Positions 8,848-17,900 of a stretch of DNA of 64,000 nt are shown piece after piece. A program made the translations under genes and the position numbers. The notes under the pieces are model-generated. The model saw nothing but the letters and a program-made list of their open reading frames with translations, was not told the origin of the DNA and made no database searches. Position 1 is the first letter of the stretch; each line of letters begins with the position of its first letter. The stretch is taken from positions 1 to 64,000 of the forward strand of contig NZ_BMBP01000003.1 of the NCBI RefSeq assembly GCF_014634745.1, written 5' to 3'. This stretch comes from Leuconostoc pseudomesenteroides KCTC 3652. Lineage in GTDB: Bacteria; Bacillota; Bacilli; Lactobacillales; Lactobacillaceae.

Positions 8848-10392
8848 TCATTTACCCCCATCGCCTTGAAGCGACCATCTCTTATCGCGTAACGTGTAAA
8901 GTCGATTTTTGATGAAAGTAATCATTTCAGAAATCTTTTCAATATGATAACCATGCTCTTCAAAATGGGTCAGGTGCACATGTTGCTCGCGGAAAAAGTC
9001 TAATAATTCAGGCAAACTTTCACCATCATATTCATCCAAATCCATTGTAAATAGTGATACATCAATATTTTTCCAATCAATTTGTTTGATATGTTGCCAC
9101 AATTTTTCGTCAAGAACTACTGTGTCTTCCTTTGACATACGTCCTGTCAAATGTCGACGCATATCAAGCGTCCAATCAGTATTACGATGATGTGGAAAGT
9201 CCATTTTAGCTGAAAAAGAACCCAAATTAATAATCGGCTTAGAAATCACAATTGCAGCTGGCTGAATGTCAGCAGCATAATACATCGCTGGATAGCTGCC
9301 CATCGAATACCCGTGAAAGATAACGTCATCCCCAGTGATCCCAAGTTCCGCCATCGCTTGGCGAATACGATCTATCACCGTTTGTTCAAAAATTTTAGTG
9401 CCCACTTCAAAAACGCCACCTTGTGTGCGCGAATCCGTAAACAGCAGGTATGGCGTCTCCAGCTCATCAAACACACCCATCAATTCAAATCCATCTGAAA
9501 AGAGCCGTGATCCAGCAAAAGATACAATTAAAGGCTTATTTCGCATACCGGGATTAAAATAACTTAAGACCTCTTCTCCTTCAGAAGTGAGGTGCCATTC
9601 ACCACCCGGTAGCAAGTGTCCTAATCCATGACGTGTCCTGCGTTGGTGTAGCGCGTGTAACGATACTTGACCACGCCCTTTTGCCATGACAATCACTTGA
9701 TAGTTAGCATAATCAGACAAACCACCAATCGGTGTCAAAGCGTGCAATGGTTCGCCACTGACAATTTGAACTTGTTGTATCTTATCATCCCGAAAAAATA
9801 CAAATTTCAAGGCAACTTCAATATTTCCTTGCGTCTCATGTTCCAACCAAACTAAATTTTCACGGTTAGGAGATAAATCACCGGCTAAAACTTTTAAATA
9901 CCCTAGCGCTTGCCACTGTGACCCAAAATCACCACTAAATTGCGTCAAAAAACGACCACCACGTGATAAATGACCGGTTACTTTTTCTGACGGTACGAAT
10001 TGTTGTTCACTAAAACGCGTGGCAAACCCAATCTGTCCGAAATACAAGTCCGTCTCAATTCTTTGAACCACCCGATCCGGTGTAAAATCATCAAAATAAA
10101 ATGCCCGACGCGCCTGTAAAATTGCTAACCATTCCGGTAAAATATTTTTCGTTAAGTAAATCACGTGAAAAGCTGGGCACTGGTTGACATAATCGAAAAC
10201 AGCTTGATTATCTTGAATTTGATTAGTCAACAAAACGTAATTATATTGATTGGCTGGTTCATCTTCTTCCGGTGACTCTACTAACGTATGAATCTCAGAA
10301 ACAGGCATATAATGCCAATCAAAAAAATCTGTTTGGGTAATTTGTCGCCAATCAGTATCTCCAATTTGTAGAATTGCAATTTTTCGTTTCAT
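8848..10392 (-). CDS. asp2: Accessory Sec protein Asp2 (sugar O-acetyltransferase)
   Basis: A 514-residue protein of the Asp2 family. Asp2 forms a cytoplasmic/membrane-associated complex with Asp1 and Asp3 and, in streptococci, O-acetylates GlcNAc on the adhesin while helping SecA2 export it. The C-terminal half is an alpha/beta-hydrolase fold. The GYSMGSYPAM elbow puts the nucleophile at Ser363, acidic residues lie in TMDLDEYDGE, and His480/His483 sit in EEHGYHIEK, consistent with an intact Ser-Glu/Asp-His triad. The N-terminal ~280 residues are beta-rich. GGGGGAATAGCTAA precedes the ATG, 4 nt after the asp1 stop. The active-site residues suggest both enzymatic and export roles are kept. Confidence 0.9.
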   Translation of the reverse strand: MKRKIAILQIGDTDWRQITQTDFFDWHYMPVSEIHTLVESPEEDEPANQYNYVLLTNQIQDNQAVFDYVNQCPAFHVIYLTKNILPEWLAILQARRAFYFDDFTPDRVVQRIETDLYFGQIGFATRFSEQQFVPSEKVTGHLSRGGRFLTQFSGDFGSQWQALGYLKVLAGDLSPNRENLVWLEHETQGNIEVALKFVFFRDDKIQQVQIVSGEPLHALTPIGGLSDYANYQVIVMAKGRGQVSLHALHQRRTRHGLGHLLPGGEWHLTSEGEEVLSYFNPGMRNKPLIVSFAGSRLFSDGFELMGVFDELETPYLLFTDSRTQGGVFEVGTKIFEQTVIDRIRQAMAELGITGDDVIFHGYSMGSYPAMYYAADIQPAAIVISKPIINLGSFSAKMDFPHHRNTDWTLDMRRHLTGRMSKEDTVVLDEKLWQHIKQIDWKNIDVSLFTMDLDEYDGESLPELLDFFREQHVHLTHFEEHGYHIEKISEMITFIKNRLYTLRDKRWSLQGDGGK

Positions 10393-10396
10393 TTAG

Positions 10397-11884
10397 CTAT
10401 TCCCCCAGTGGCTTTACTTGATCAAACACCCGCTGCCATTTGGACCAAAGCACTGTATCGTAGTAATTCTCAGAATGCTTGAATGCTTCATTTTTAGCAA
10501 ATGCCCAATCATTGATATTATGTTGATAAAACTGAATCTTAGCGCTCAGTTCATTGACATCATCAATAATGAAACCATTTTGATTTGCCAACACGAATGG
10601 TGTTTTAACAGCATTGATTTGTGGAATCAGGGCTGATAAGGCCAAAGTTTGTAGGTAGGCGTTTGGTTGTGTGTTTAAATCAACCAACACACGGACTTTT
10701 TCAATCGCTCGTTGCTGCTTTTCCTCAGTAGGCGCGATGTTTATGATAAAGCGCTCCGCGAATGTTTTTATCGTTGCGGGCTGGTTGCCAGCCATTTTAA
10801 GTTCATCTGACAAACCATTATTGTCCAACAACTCATCATCTATGTCAGTCGATTGATCACTTGTTTCGATCAGATTGGTAACCGCTTGTGATAATGCAAC
10901 CGGTGTGTCGACAATGACGCGCGCATGTTCGTTGTCCCGTAATATCGTGATGAACTGAGAAACGACAGCCAATTGTTGTGCAATCGTTTGATCAGCCACC
11001 CAATAATAATCAAGATTGGCGGTTTCTTGAGACTTTCCTTCTGACAAAATAGTCGCAAATGTGGGAATATAATGCTGATTTACCATTGTTGTGCTCACAT
11101 TATCGGTAACGACTGCTTTCACGCACTGAGGTAGCGTCATCTTTGACGTTTCGCGTCTTTCCTGGGCGCTGTAAATAATATCATGTTGTATGTCGTTTTC
11201 TAGCAAAAACTGATTGATAACATCAGTTTGCGTTACAATTAATGGTGCTTCATCACTGATCTTACTGATTTTTTGTTTCAAAATAGCTTGAAATAAAACT
11301 GTCGTATTGGCGAATTTTTTGGCACCGAACCACGTCTCTTTTGTTGTCACAACCTGATCTGGTAGCGAAACATGCATAGCAACTTCACCACTAGGCGTCA
11401 AATAATCAACAGCAGTTTTCTCACCATTAACAAAATAGGTTGTCCGAGACACAAAACCGCGATCATCAATATCTAAACAAGTTTTTTGATGATCATTTTC
11501 ATAAAAAATAATGGCTACGATTTGCCCTAAATTATCGCCATCTAATTGAATTTTGGCAAATAACTTGTCATCTTGCATTGCCACAATCTGGTCGGGCATT
11601 TCTACAAAATAAACCGTCTCTGGCCAACTAAAATCTTGTAAAGCCACCACGCGAGTATCAGTCAAACCGACCTCTTGTATATCATCATATAGTGACCAAT
11701 ATGTCACATGATCTAGATTTTTAGTATGAAACATTGAACGCAGACGCGTCAAATAATCCACCAATAACAAATTCACATCACAGCCTTGCGACTGAAATAA
11801 TTGTGCTTGATGAATACTGTCATTGCCTTGTGGCATGGCCTGTTCATTTTCATGCCAATCTGGCAAAATATGAATGGTTGTCAT
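10397..11884 (-). CDS. asp1: Accessory Sec protein Asp1
   Basis: A 495-residue Asp1-family protein. Asp1 has a GtfA/GtfB-like fold without known catalysis and is required for export of glycosylated serine-rich adhesins. Family landmarks are IHILPDWHENEQ at the start, LLLVDYLTRLRSMFH, VTYWSLYDDIQ, LQDFSWPETVYFV, the DDRGFVSRTTYFVNGE insert and a C-terminal Rossmann-like half. Its ATG overlaps the end of the short gtfB gene (ATGA), so the two are translationally coupled. It is followed by asp2 and asp3, giving the complete Asp trio but no secA2 or secY2 nearby. Confidence 0.9.
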   Translation of the reverse strand: MTTIHILPDWHENEQAMPQGNDSIHQAQLFQSQGCDVNLLLVDYLTRLRSMFHTKNLDHVTYWSLYDDIQEVGLTDTRVVALQDFSWPETVYFVEMPDQIVAMQDDKLFAKIQLDGDNLGQIVAIIFYENDHQKTCLDIDDRGFVSRTTYFVNGEKTAVDYLTPSGEVAMHVSLPDQVVTTKETWFGAKKFANTTVLFQAILKQKISKISDEAPLIVTQTDVINQFLLENDIQHDIIYSAQERRETSKMTLPQCVKAVVTDNVSTTMVNQHYIPTFATILSEGKSQETANLDYYWVADQTIAQQLAVVSQFITILRDNEHARVIVDTPVALSQAVTNLIETSDQSTDIDDELLDNNGLSDELKMAGNQPATIKTFAERFIINIAPTEEKQQRAIEKVRVLVDLNTQPNAYLQTLALSALIPQINAVKTPFVLANQNGFIIDDVNELSAKIQFYQHNINDWAFAKNEAFKHSENYYDTVLWSKWQRVFDQVKPLGE

Positions 11885-12711
11885 GACATTTTCTCCAATT
11901 TATTGCTGGCATACCCTGCTTTAATGAGCCGTTGATAATCATCTTTTGACACGATAACCCGTTTAATTTTATGTTGATCGTTGGTTAAAATTTGTATCAA
12001 ATTCGGGTAAATCTGACCTTGATCATCAATCACGCCTGCCGGCATGGTCAGTTGTGTGTTGTCCGGTGCAAAGTCCAACTCACGACCTAACTGCGTAATA
12101 TCAAATGTCACTTCTGGAAATGATGACATGACATCTAACAAATAAGTATCTGCCGAACTGAATTGTGATTGTCCATGAACGACAAAATTACGAGCACCAT
12201 TGAAATAATAATCAACAGTCGACAACTCCCCCGTCGTTTGGTAAAAATCACTTTCCAGTAAATCCCCTTCACTAAAGAATTGGCGAGCAAATAACGTCCC
12301 ATCTCGATGGTAAATGTCCTTATAATCAAGCTTCCCATCGGTATCTAACCATGAAACAGCCTGTACAATTCTGGTGGATTGTGGAAACCACTTCACTTGC
12401 GCCAATTCGCTACCCAAGCTCACAACACTACTCGTCCAATCTTGATTAACGACAATTTGTGCATCATTTGGCACCGACAAATCACTCCACCAGATGCCTT
12501 TAGAGACGTCAATTTCAGTCAAATATTGTTGCCGGTAAACATCAAATACTTTTTCTGGCGCAATATGGTGTGCCTTAATCAGTGATACGGCGTCTTCGTG
12601 TGGGGTAGCTAACCATAATTCATCACTATGACCATTAGCCACTTGCTCAATTTGCCATTTAATACCAGCAAAGTTTTGATAGACTAAGCTATTGATGAGT
12701 TCAACTTTCAT
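11881..12711 (-). CDS. gtfB: Short GtfB-like adhesin glycosylation chaperone
   Basis: A 276-residue protein resembling the first ~60% of GtfB, the non-catalytic partner of GtfA that recognises the serine-rich substrate. The add-on domain is visible around residues 125-190 (RIVQAVSWLDTDGKLDYKD, YHRDGTLFARQFF, YYFNGARNFVVHG). Streptococcal GtfB is about 440 residues, so the second Rossmann half is reduced or missing. A recent frameshift is unlikely: the stop overlaps the asp1 start cleanly, and a strong AGGAGGG precedes the ATG, which overlaps gtfA by 11 nt. It could still bind the adhesin and GtfA, but may have lost part of the interface. Confidence 0.78.
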   Translation of the reverse strand: MKVELINSLVYQNFAGIKWQIEQVANGHSDELWLATPHEDAVSLIKAHHIAPEKVFDVYRQQYLTEIDVSKGIWWSDLSVPNDAQIVVNQDWTSSVVSLGSELAQVKWFPQSTRIVQAVSWLDTDGKLDYKDIYHRDGTLFARQFFSEGDLLESDFYQTTGELSTVDYYFNGARNFVVHGQSQFSSADTYLLDVMSSFPEVTFDITQLGRELDFAPDNTQLTMPAGVIDDQGQIYPNLIQILTNDQHKIKRVIVSKDDYQRLIKAGYASNKLEKMS

Positions 12712-14164
12712 GATTAACCCTCCTAATCAACGCTGACCACTTTTTAGCAATTTCTTGTGTTTGATATTTTTTGGCGACTGCTTCAGCGCCACGTGATAAA
12801 TCAGCATAATGCGCTGTTGATTGAAAGACTGCCGCCATGGCTTGACTCAATTGCACAACATTTTTTTCAGTTGCATCTTGGTGGCGTTCAAAGGTTGCTA
12901 AATGACCATTCAGACCTTCTTTGACCAATTCCTGTGCACCAAAAAAATTAGCATAAGTCGCAATTGGTAGCGCATCACTAATAGCCTCAATATACGTCAA
13001 ACCAAACCCTTCCGAATAGGAGGCTGACACAAAAGCGTCGTATTGCTTCAAATCATCAATAACATGTTGACTCAAACCCGCCAAAGTCACAAATTTCTGT
13101 AATTTGAGCTCACTAATGCTCTTTTTAATATGAGGTATATCACCGCCATCACCATAAATAGTTAGGGTAGCATTTAGTCCTTGATCCCGTAACAATTTAA
13201 TTGCTGACACGATTTGAGTGATATGTTTTTCTGGATGAAGACGGGATGCTGTCACAAATCGCGCCTCTTTTCCTGACCAATGGCGCGCCGGCATAACAGT
13301 TTCGACACCACCAACCGGAATAGTGGTAATTTTATCAAGTTGTTTCTGTCCAACACGTGACAAATCAGCTTTCATCGCTTGCGTTTGCACTTCAGTGGCG
13401 TTAATGACAGCAGACATATCGTCAAGGTGATCAAACATGTATTGATAATAATTATTCCAAAGTGGATGTGCCCCTTCAAATTGCGCCAAATGGGCAGCAT
13501 GAACAACATCAAGTAATTTGACACCGGCACCCTGGCGTTTCAGATGAATCAGAGCTTCTTCATGTTCTTGCCCTCGATCAATGATGTAAAGACTATTAGG
13601 GTAAGTCTGATTTAACTGTTCATAAAAAAACATCACTAAAGCTTCATAAGTTTGGAAAAAATAATCTCGCCCTTTAAAGTTAAATAATCGTATGCTAACA
13701 GCTTGCTTTTTTCTGGAACCAGAATCACGATAATGCCACATTATTTTGTGATTGCCATTGGTTAAAATCACACGGTCGTCATCTACCAAATAAAGTTTAC
13801 GCTCATCAGAATACCGCTTCACGCGTTGAATCGTTTCAAAATACCCACCTGTTGTTTGACGATCAAATCGCCGTTGCGTATGCGTTTGATCCCATAATAC
13901 TTCTTCATGATACTCGCTCACCTCACGCAATCCATTGCGCAAATAATCATCCGGATCATCACTTAAAAAATAATCATAAAGCCCAATTACTTCAGATTCT
14001 TGCAAATGCCATTCCGCTGCATGTTCATGCAGTTTTGGTAGTAAGTCTGAATAAATCATCTTGAAGGGTTGGTGTGCTTGCCGAAAAATATCCGCACGAT
14101 AAAATTGCGCGTGCTCCACACCACTGTTGCCATGTCCAATTGCTTTGTTCACAAAAAAGATCAC
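12701..14164 (-). CDS. gtfA: GtfA-type GlcNAc transferase for the serine-rich adhesin
   Basis: A 487-residue glycosyltransferase family 4 enzyme. GtfA, with GtfB, adds the first N-acetylglucosamine to serine and threonine of the adhesin in the cytoplasm. The N-terminus has GHGNSGVEHAQFYRA as in GtfA. The C-terminal Rossmann domain shows FVTASRLHPEKHI, LTIYGDGGDIPHIKK and SASYSEGFGLTYIEA with the donor-binding EX7E glutamates. I start at a GTG (14164) after AAAGGAATTTATC; an upstream in-frame ATG at 14188 has no comparable site. It overlaps gtfB and directly serves the adhesin gene upstream. Confidence 0.9.
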   Translation of the reverse strand: MIFFVNKAIGHGNSGVEHAQFYRADIFRQAHQPFKMIYSDLLPKLHEHAAEWHLQESEVIGLYDYFLSDDPDDYLRNGLREVSEYHEEVLWDQTHTQRRFDRQTTGGYFETIQRVKRYSDERKLYLVDDDRVILTNGNHKIMWHYRDSGSRKKQAVSIRLFNFKGRDYFFQTYEALVMFFYEQLNQTYPNSLYIIDRGQEHEEALIHLKRQGAGVKLLDVVHAAHLAQFEGAHPLWNNYYQYMFDHLDDMSAVINATEVQTQAMKADLSRVGQKQLDKITTIPVGGVETVMPARHWSGKEARFVTASRLHPEKHITQIVSAIKLLRDQGLNATLTIYGDGGDIPHIKKSISELKLQKFVTLAGLSQHVIDDLKQYDAFVSASYSEGFGLTYIEAISDALPIATYANFFGAQELVKEGLNGHLATFERHQDATEKNVVQLSQAMAAVFQSTAHYADLSRGAEAVAKKYQTQEIAKKWSALIRRVNHES

Positions 14165-14197
14165 GATAAATTCCTTTCTACTGCTCACTTAAATTAA

Positions 14198-14845
14198 TTA
14201 TTGTTCTGCGATATTAATCAGTTCTTTACCGTCTTTGGCAGCATACAAAATATTTTGACTATTGTTCACACCCATCAGTTCTAATGTATATCCTGGTTTG
14301 AAAGCAGTACCAATTGTTTTAGAAGTTGTTTTTAATGAATTGGTGAAAGACTGCCAGCCGGTTGTGGCCGCTTGACTAGGGTGAGCCTCAACGACACTCA
14401 CACTCTCAGCCAATTGTGTTTTGGCATATAAACGCAGTTGAAATGCTTTCGTTTTTTCATCAAATGACACATCACCAATCTGTTGATAAGCTGTGTCTAG
14501 GCTCCGGGCATATTTTGTTTCTTGTAAGGAAAGTGCCTGTTGCTGATCTTCTGCTGATGTTGTTGGAATTTCAATCGTACGCGATCCGCTGACATTTTCA
14601 AAGCTCTTTTGCATGGCCGCTCTTTGACTAGCAGTCAGCTGCGCCACTTTTCTAGTAGTGTCTTGTCGTGATTTAATTTGTTTAATTGTTGCTGGTAACT
14701 TACTTGCACTCCAGACAGTACCACCAATCAGCAAGAGGGTTAAAAATAATGGCACAAAAAGTGTGCCATACTTGCGATAATTTTGAATTGTAAAAGTCAC
14801 CATCATTAACGTCAATATTATGAACATAATAAGTAAGAATATCAT
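14198..14845 (-). CDS. Membrane protein in the adhesin locus, unknown function
   Basis: A 215-residue protein with two N-terminal hydrophobic helices (~1-20 and ~31-50). A ~165-residue soluble part follows, starting with a charged, coiled-coil-like stretch (KQIKSRQDTTRKVAQLTASQRAAMQKSFE), then mixed alpha/beta sequence ending ELINIAEQ. GAGGGATTATA precedes the ATG. I do not recognise the family. It sits between the adhesin and gtfA, with only 33 bp to gtfA, so it is probably expressed with the glycosylation genes. Streptococcal adhesin loci have no obvious counterpart. A role in export or in holding the machinery at the membrane is inference from position only. Confidence 0.65.
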   Translation of the reverse strand: MIFLLIMFIILTLMMVTFTIQNYRKYGTLFVPLFLTLLLIGGTVWSASKLPATIKQIKSRQDTTRKVAQLTASQRAAMQKSFENVSGSRTIEIPTTSAEDQQQALSLQETKYARSLDTAYQQIGDVSFDEKTKAFQLRLYAKTQLAESVSVVEAHPSQAATTGWQSFTNSLKTTSKTIGTAFKPGYTLELMGVNNSQNILYAAKDGKELINIAEQ

Positions 14846-14874
14846 TATAATCCCTCTTTTAACCAGTTTAGCAT

Positions 14875-14924
14875 AAAAAAGTCTCCATAAATGTGGTTTA
14901 TATCACAATTATAGAGACTTTTTA
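14875..14924. terminator. Terminator downstream of the adhesin gene
   Basis: A long imperfect stem (AAAAAGTCTC paired with GAGACTTTTTT, extended inward) lies between the adhesin stop and the small membrane-protein gene. It can end most adhesin transcripts, with read-through or a separate promoter feeding gtfA-asp3. Confidence 0.75.
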
Positions 14925-14950
14925 TCTAATGATGCAATATCCTTAATAAA

Positions 14951-17900
14951 TTACTTTGTTTCTGCATCACCTTCTTTTTTACGACGTTTTGCTGCCAATA
15001 AGAAGCCCGAAATTAAGATCAGCGGCGTTAAAATCTCTAAGATTAACCTAATGTTGAATTTGTCACCCGTTTCATATTGTCCAATCAAAATACGACGTGC
15101 CGTAATAATTTTCGGATTTTCTGGTAACAGACCTTTCAGAACTGTTGCCTGACTGGGTACACTCAAGCTATTCGTGCTAGTTACTTTTTCGGCACTAATT
15201 GTTGGCGCCGTAGTAGTCAACTTTGCTGTCATATTCGAACCAGTTGTCGATTCAAGTGTTTGGACACGATCGGTTGCTTGATTTTTCATGACAATATTGC
15301 CAGTTGTGTCATCTACTTGTGATTTTGACTGACGTTCACTTGATACCTCTGACTGATGTAGACTAGTCAACGTTGAATCAAACTCACTCGTAAATTCGCT
15401 TACTGATTGCGATTTTGACTCACTCGTTGATGTCTCATCAGACGGCATCACGCGAACGCTTGTTGAGTCACTTTGGTTGACAATTGCCGTACTTTCGCTT
15501 AATGACGTGGCATCTGATAACTTAACACTAGTGGCATTATGCTCACTCACTATTATTGCGCTTGTTGATTCTGCTGTACTCAAACTGTCACTTGCTGAAA
15601 TACGTTCGCTGAGACTTGTTGATATTTCATCACTAGCTATCGTTGAAAGAGACTGACTTTCGTTTGCCTGTGAACTTGATGTGGACAAGCTTTCACTTGA
15701 TTTCGTAGAATTTAATTCACTATATTCAGAAGTTGATACATTTTCACTAGTGATTGTCGTACTAGTTGAATTTTTGGTGCTCAAACTTGCTGAATTTGAT
15801 GCTAAATCGCTAGCAACTGTTGAAGTCGATTCACTATTGGCTGTTGAATCACGCAATGAGACTGATGTGCTTGTTGAGCGACTGTCTGATACTGAATCAC
15901 TTGCTAGCTTACTATCGGATTCTGAAACGCTCGTTGATGTTACAGCACTTTCTGAAGTTGATTCACTCTTTGATGTTGAGTCACTGTTTGAGATTAAGTC
16001 ACTCTTTGACGTGGAATCGCTGTTTGAGATTGAGTCACTCTTTGATGTTGAGTCACTCTTGGTCGTCGAATCACTCAATGAAACTGATGTACTCATGGAG
16101 CGGCTATCGGAAACTGAATCACTTTGTGACGTGGAATCTGTCAATGAAACCGACGTGCTCATTGAGCGACTATCGGATTCTGAAACGCTCGTTGATGTTA
16201 CAGCACTTTCTGAAGTTGATTCACTCTTTGATGTTGAGTCACTGTTTGAGATTGATTCGCTCTTTGACGTTGACTCACTGTTTGAGATCGATTCGCTCTT
16301 TGACGTTGACTCACTGTTTGAGATCGATTCGCTCTTTGACATTGAATCGCTGTTTGAGATTGACTCACTCTTTGATGTCGAATCGCTATTTGAAACAGAC
16401 TCACTCTTTGATGTCGAATCACTATTTGAAACAGATTCACTCTTCAACGTTGAATCACTGTTTGAGATTGACTCGCTCTTTGATGTCGAATCGCTGTTCG
16501 AGATAAAGTCACTCTTTGACGTTGAATCGCTGTTCGAAATTGAGTCGCTCTTTGATGTTGACTCACTATTCGAGATAGAGTCACTCTTTGATGTCGAATC
16601 GCTGTTCGAAATTGAGTCGCTCTTTGACGTGGAATCGCTGTTTGAGATTGAGTCGCTCTTTGACGTTGACTCACTGTTCGAGATAGAGTCACTCTTTGAC
16701 GTTGACTCACTATTTGAAACAGATTCACTTTTGGTCGTTGAATCAGTCAATGAAACTGATGTACTCATGGAGCGGCTATCGGAAACTGAATTACTTTGTG
16801 ACGTGGAATCTGCCAACGAGACTGACGTACTCGTTGAACGACTGTCGGAAACTGAATCACTTGCTAGCTTACTATTGGATTCTGAAACGCTCGTTGATGT
16901 TACAACACTCGCTGAGGTTGACTCGCTCTTGGTCGTCGAATCAGTCAACGAAACTGATGTACTCATGGAGCGGCTATCGGAAACTGAATTACTTTGTGAT
17001 GTTGAATCTGCCAATGAAACCGAAGTGCTCATGGAACGACTATCAGATACCGATTCACTCGTCGCACTTGATGTTGATTCGCTTAACTTTGCGGAAGTTG
17101 ACTCACTCGCCACTGCTGATACCGATTCACTTGTTACACTTGATGTTGATTCGCTCAACTTTGCGGAAACAGACTCACTCGCCACTGCTGATACCGATTC
17201 ACTCGTTGCACTTGATGTTGATTCGCTTAACTTTGCGGAAGTAGACTCACTCGCTACTGCTGATACCGATTCACTTGTTGCACTTGATACTGATTCGCTC
17301 AACTTCGTGGATGACGACTCACTCGCTACTGCTGAATTCGATTCACTCGTTGCACTTGATACTGAACCACTCAACTTTGTTGATGACGACTCACTCGCTA
17401 CTGCTGATACCGATTCACTCGTTGCACTTGATACTGAACCACTCAACTTTGTTGATGACGACTCACTCGCTACTGCTGATACCGATTCACTCGTTGCACT
17501 TGATGTTGATTCGCTCAACTTCGTGGATGACGACTCACTCGCCACTGCTGATACCGATTCACTCGTCGCACTTGATGTTGATTCGCTCAACTTCGTGGAT
17601 GACGATTCACTGACTACCTTTGAATTCGATTCACTCGTCGCACTTGATGTTGATTCGCTCAACTTCGTGGATGACGACTCACTCGCTACTGCTGATACCG
17701 ATTCACTCGTCGCACTTGATGTTGATTCGCTTAACTTTGCGGAAGCAGACTCACTCGCTACTGCTGATACCGATTCACTTGTTGCACTTGATGTTGATTC
17801 GCTTAACTTTGTGGATGACGACTCACTCGCTGCCGCTGAATTCGATTCACTCGTCGCACTTGATGTTGATTCGCTTAATTTTGTTGAGACCGACTCACTC

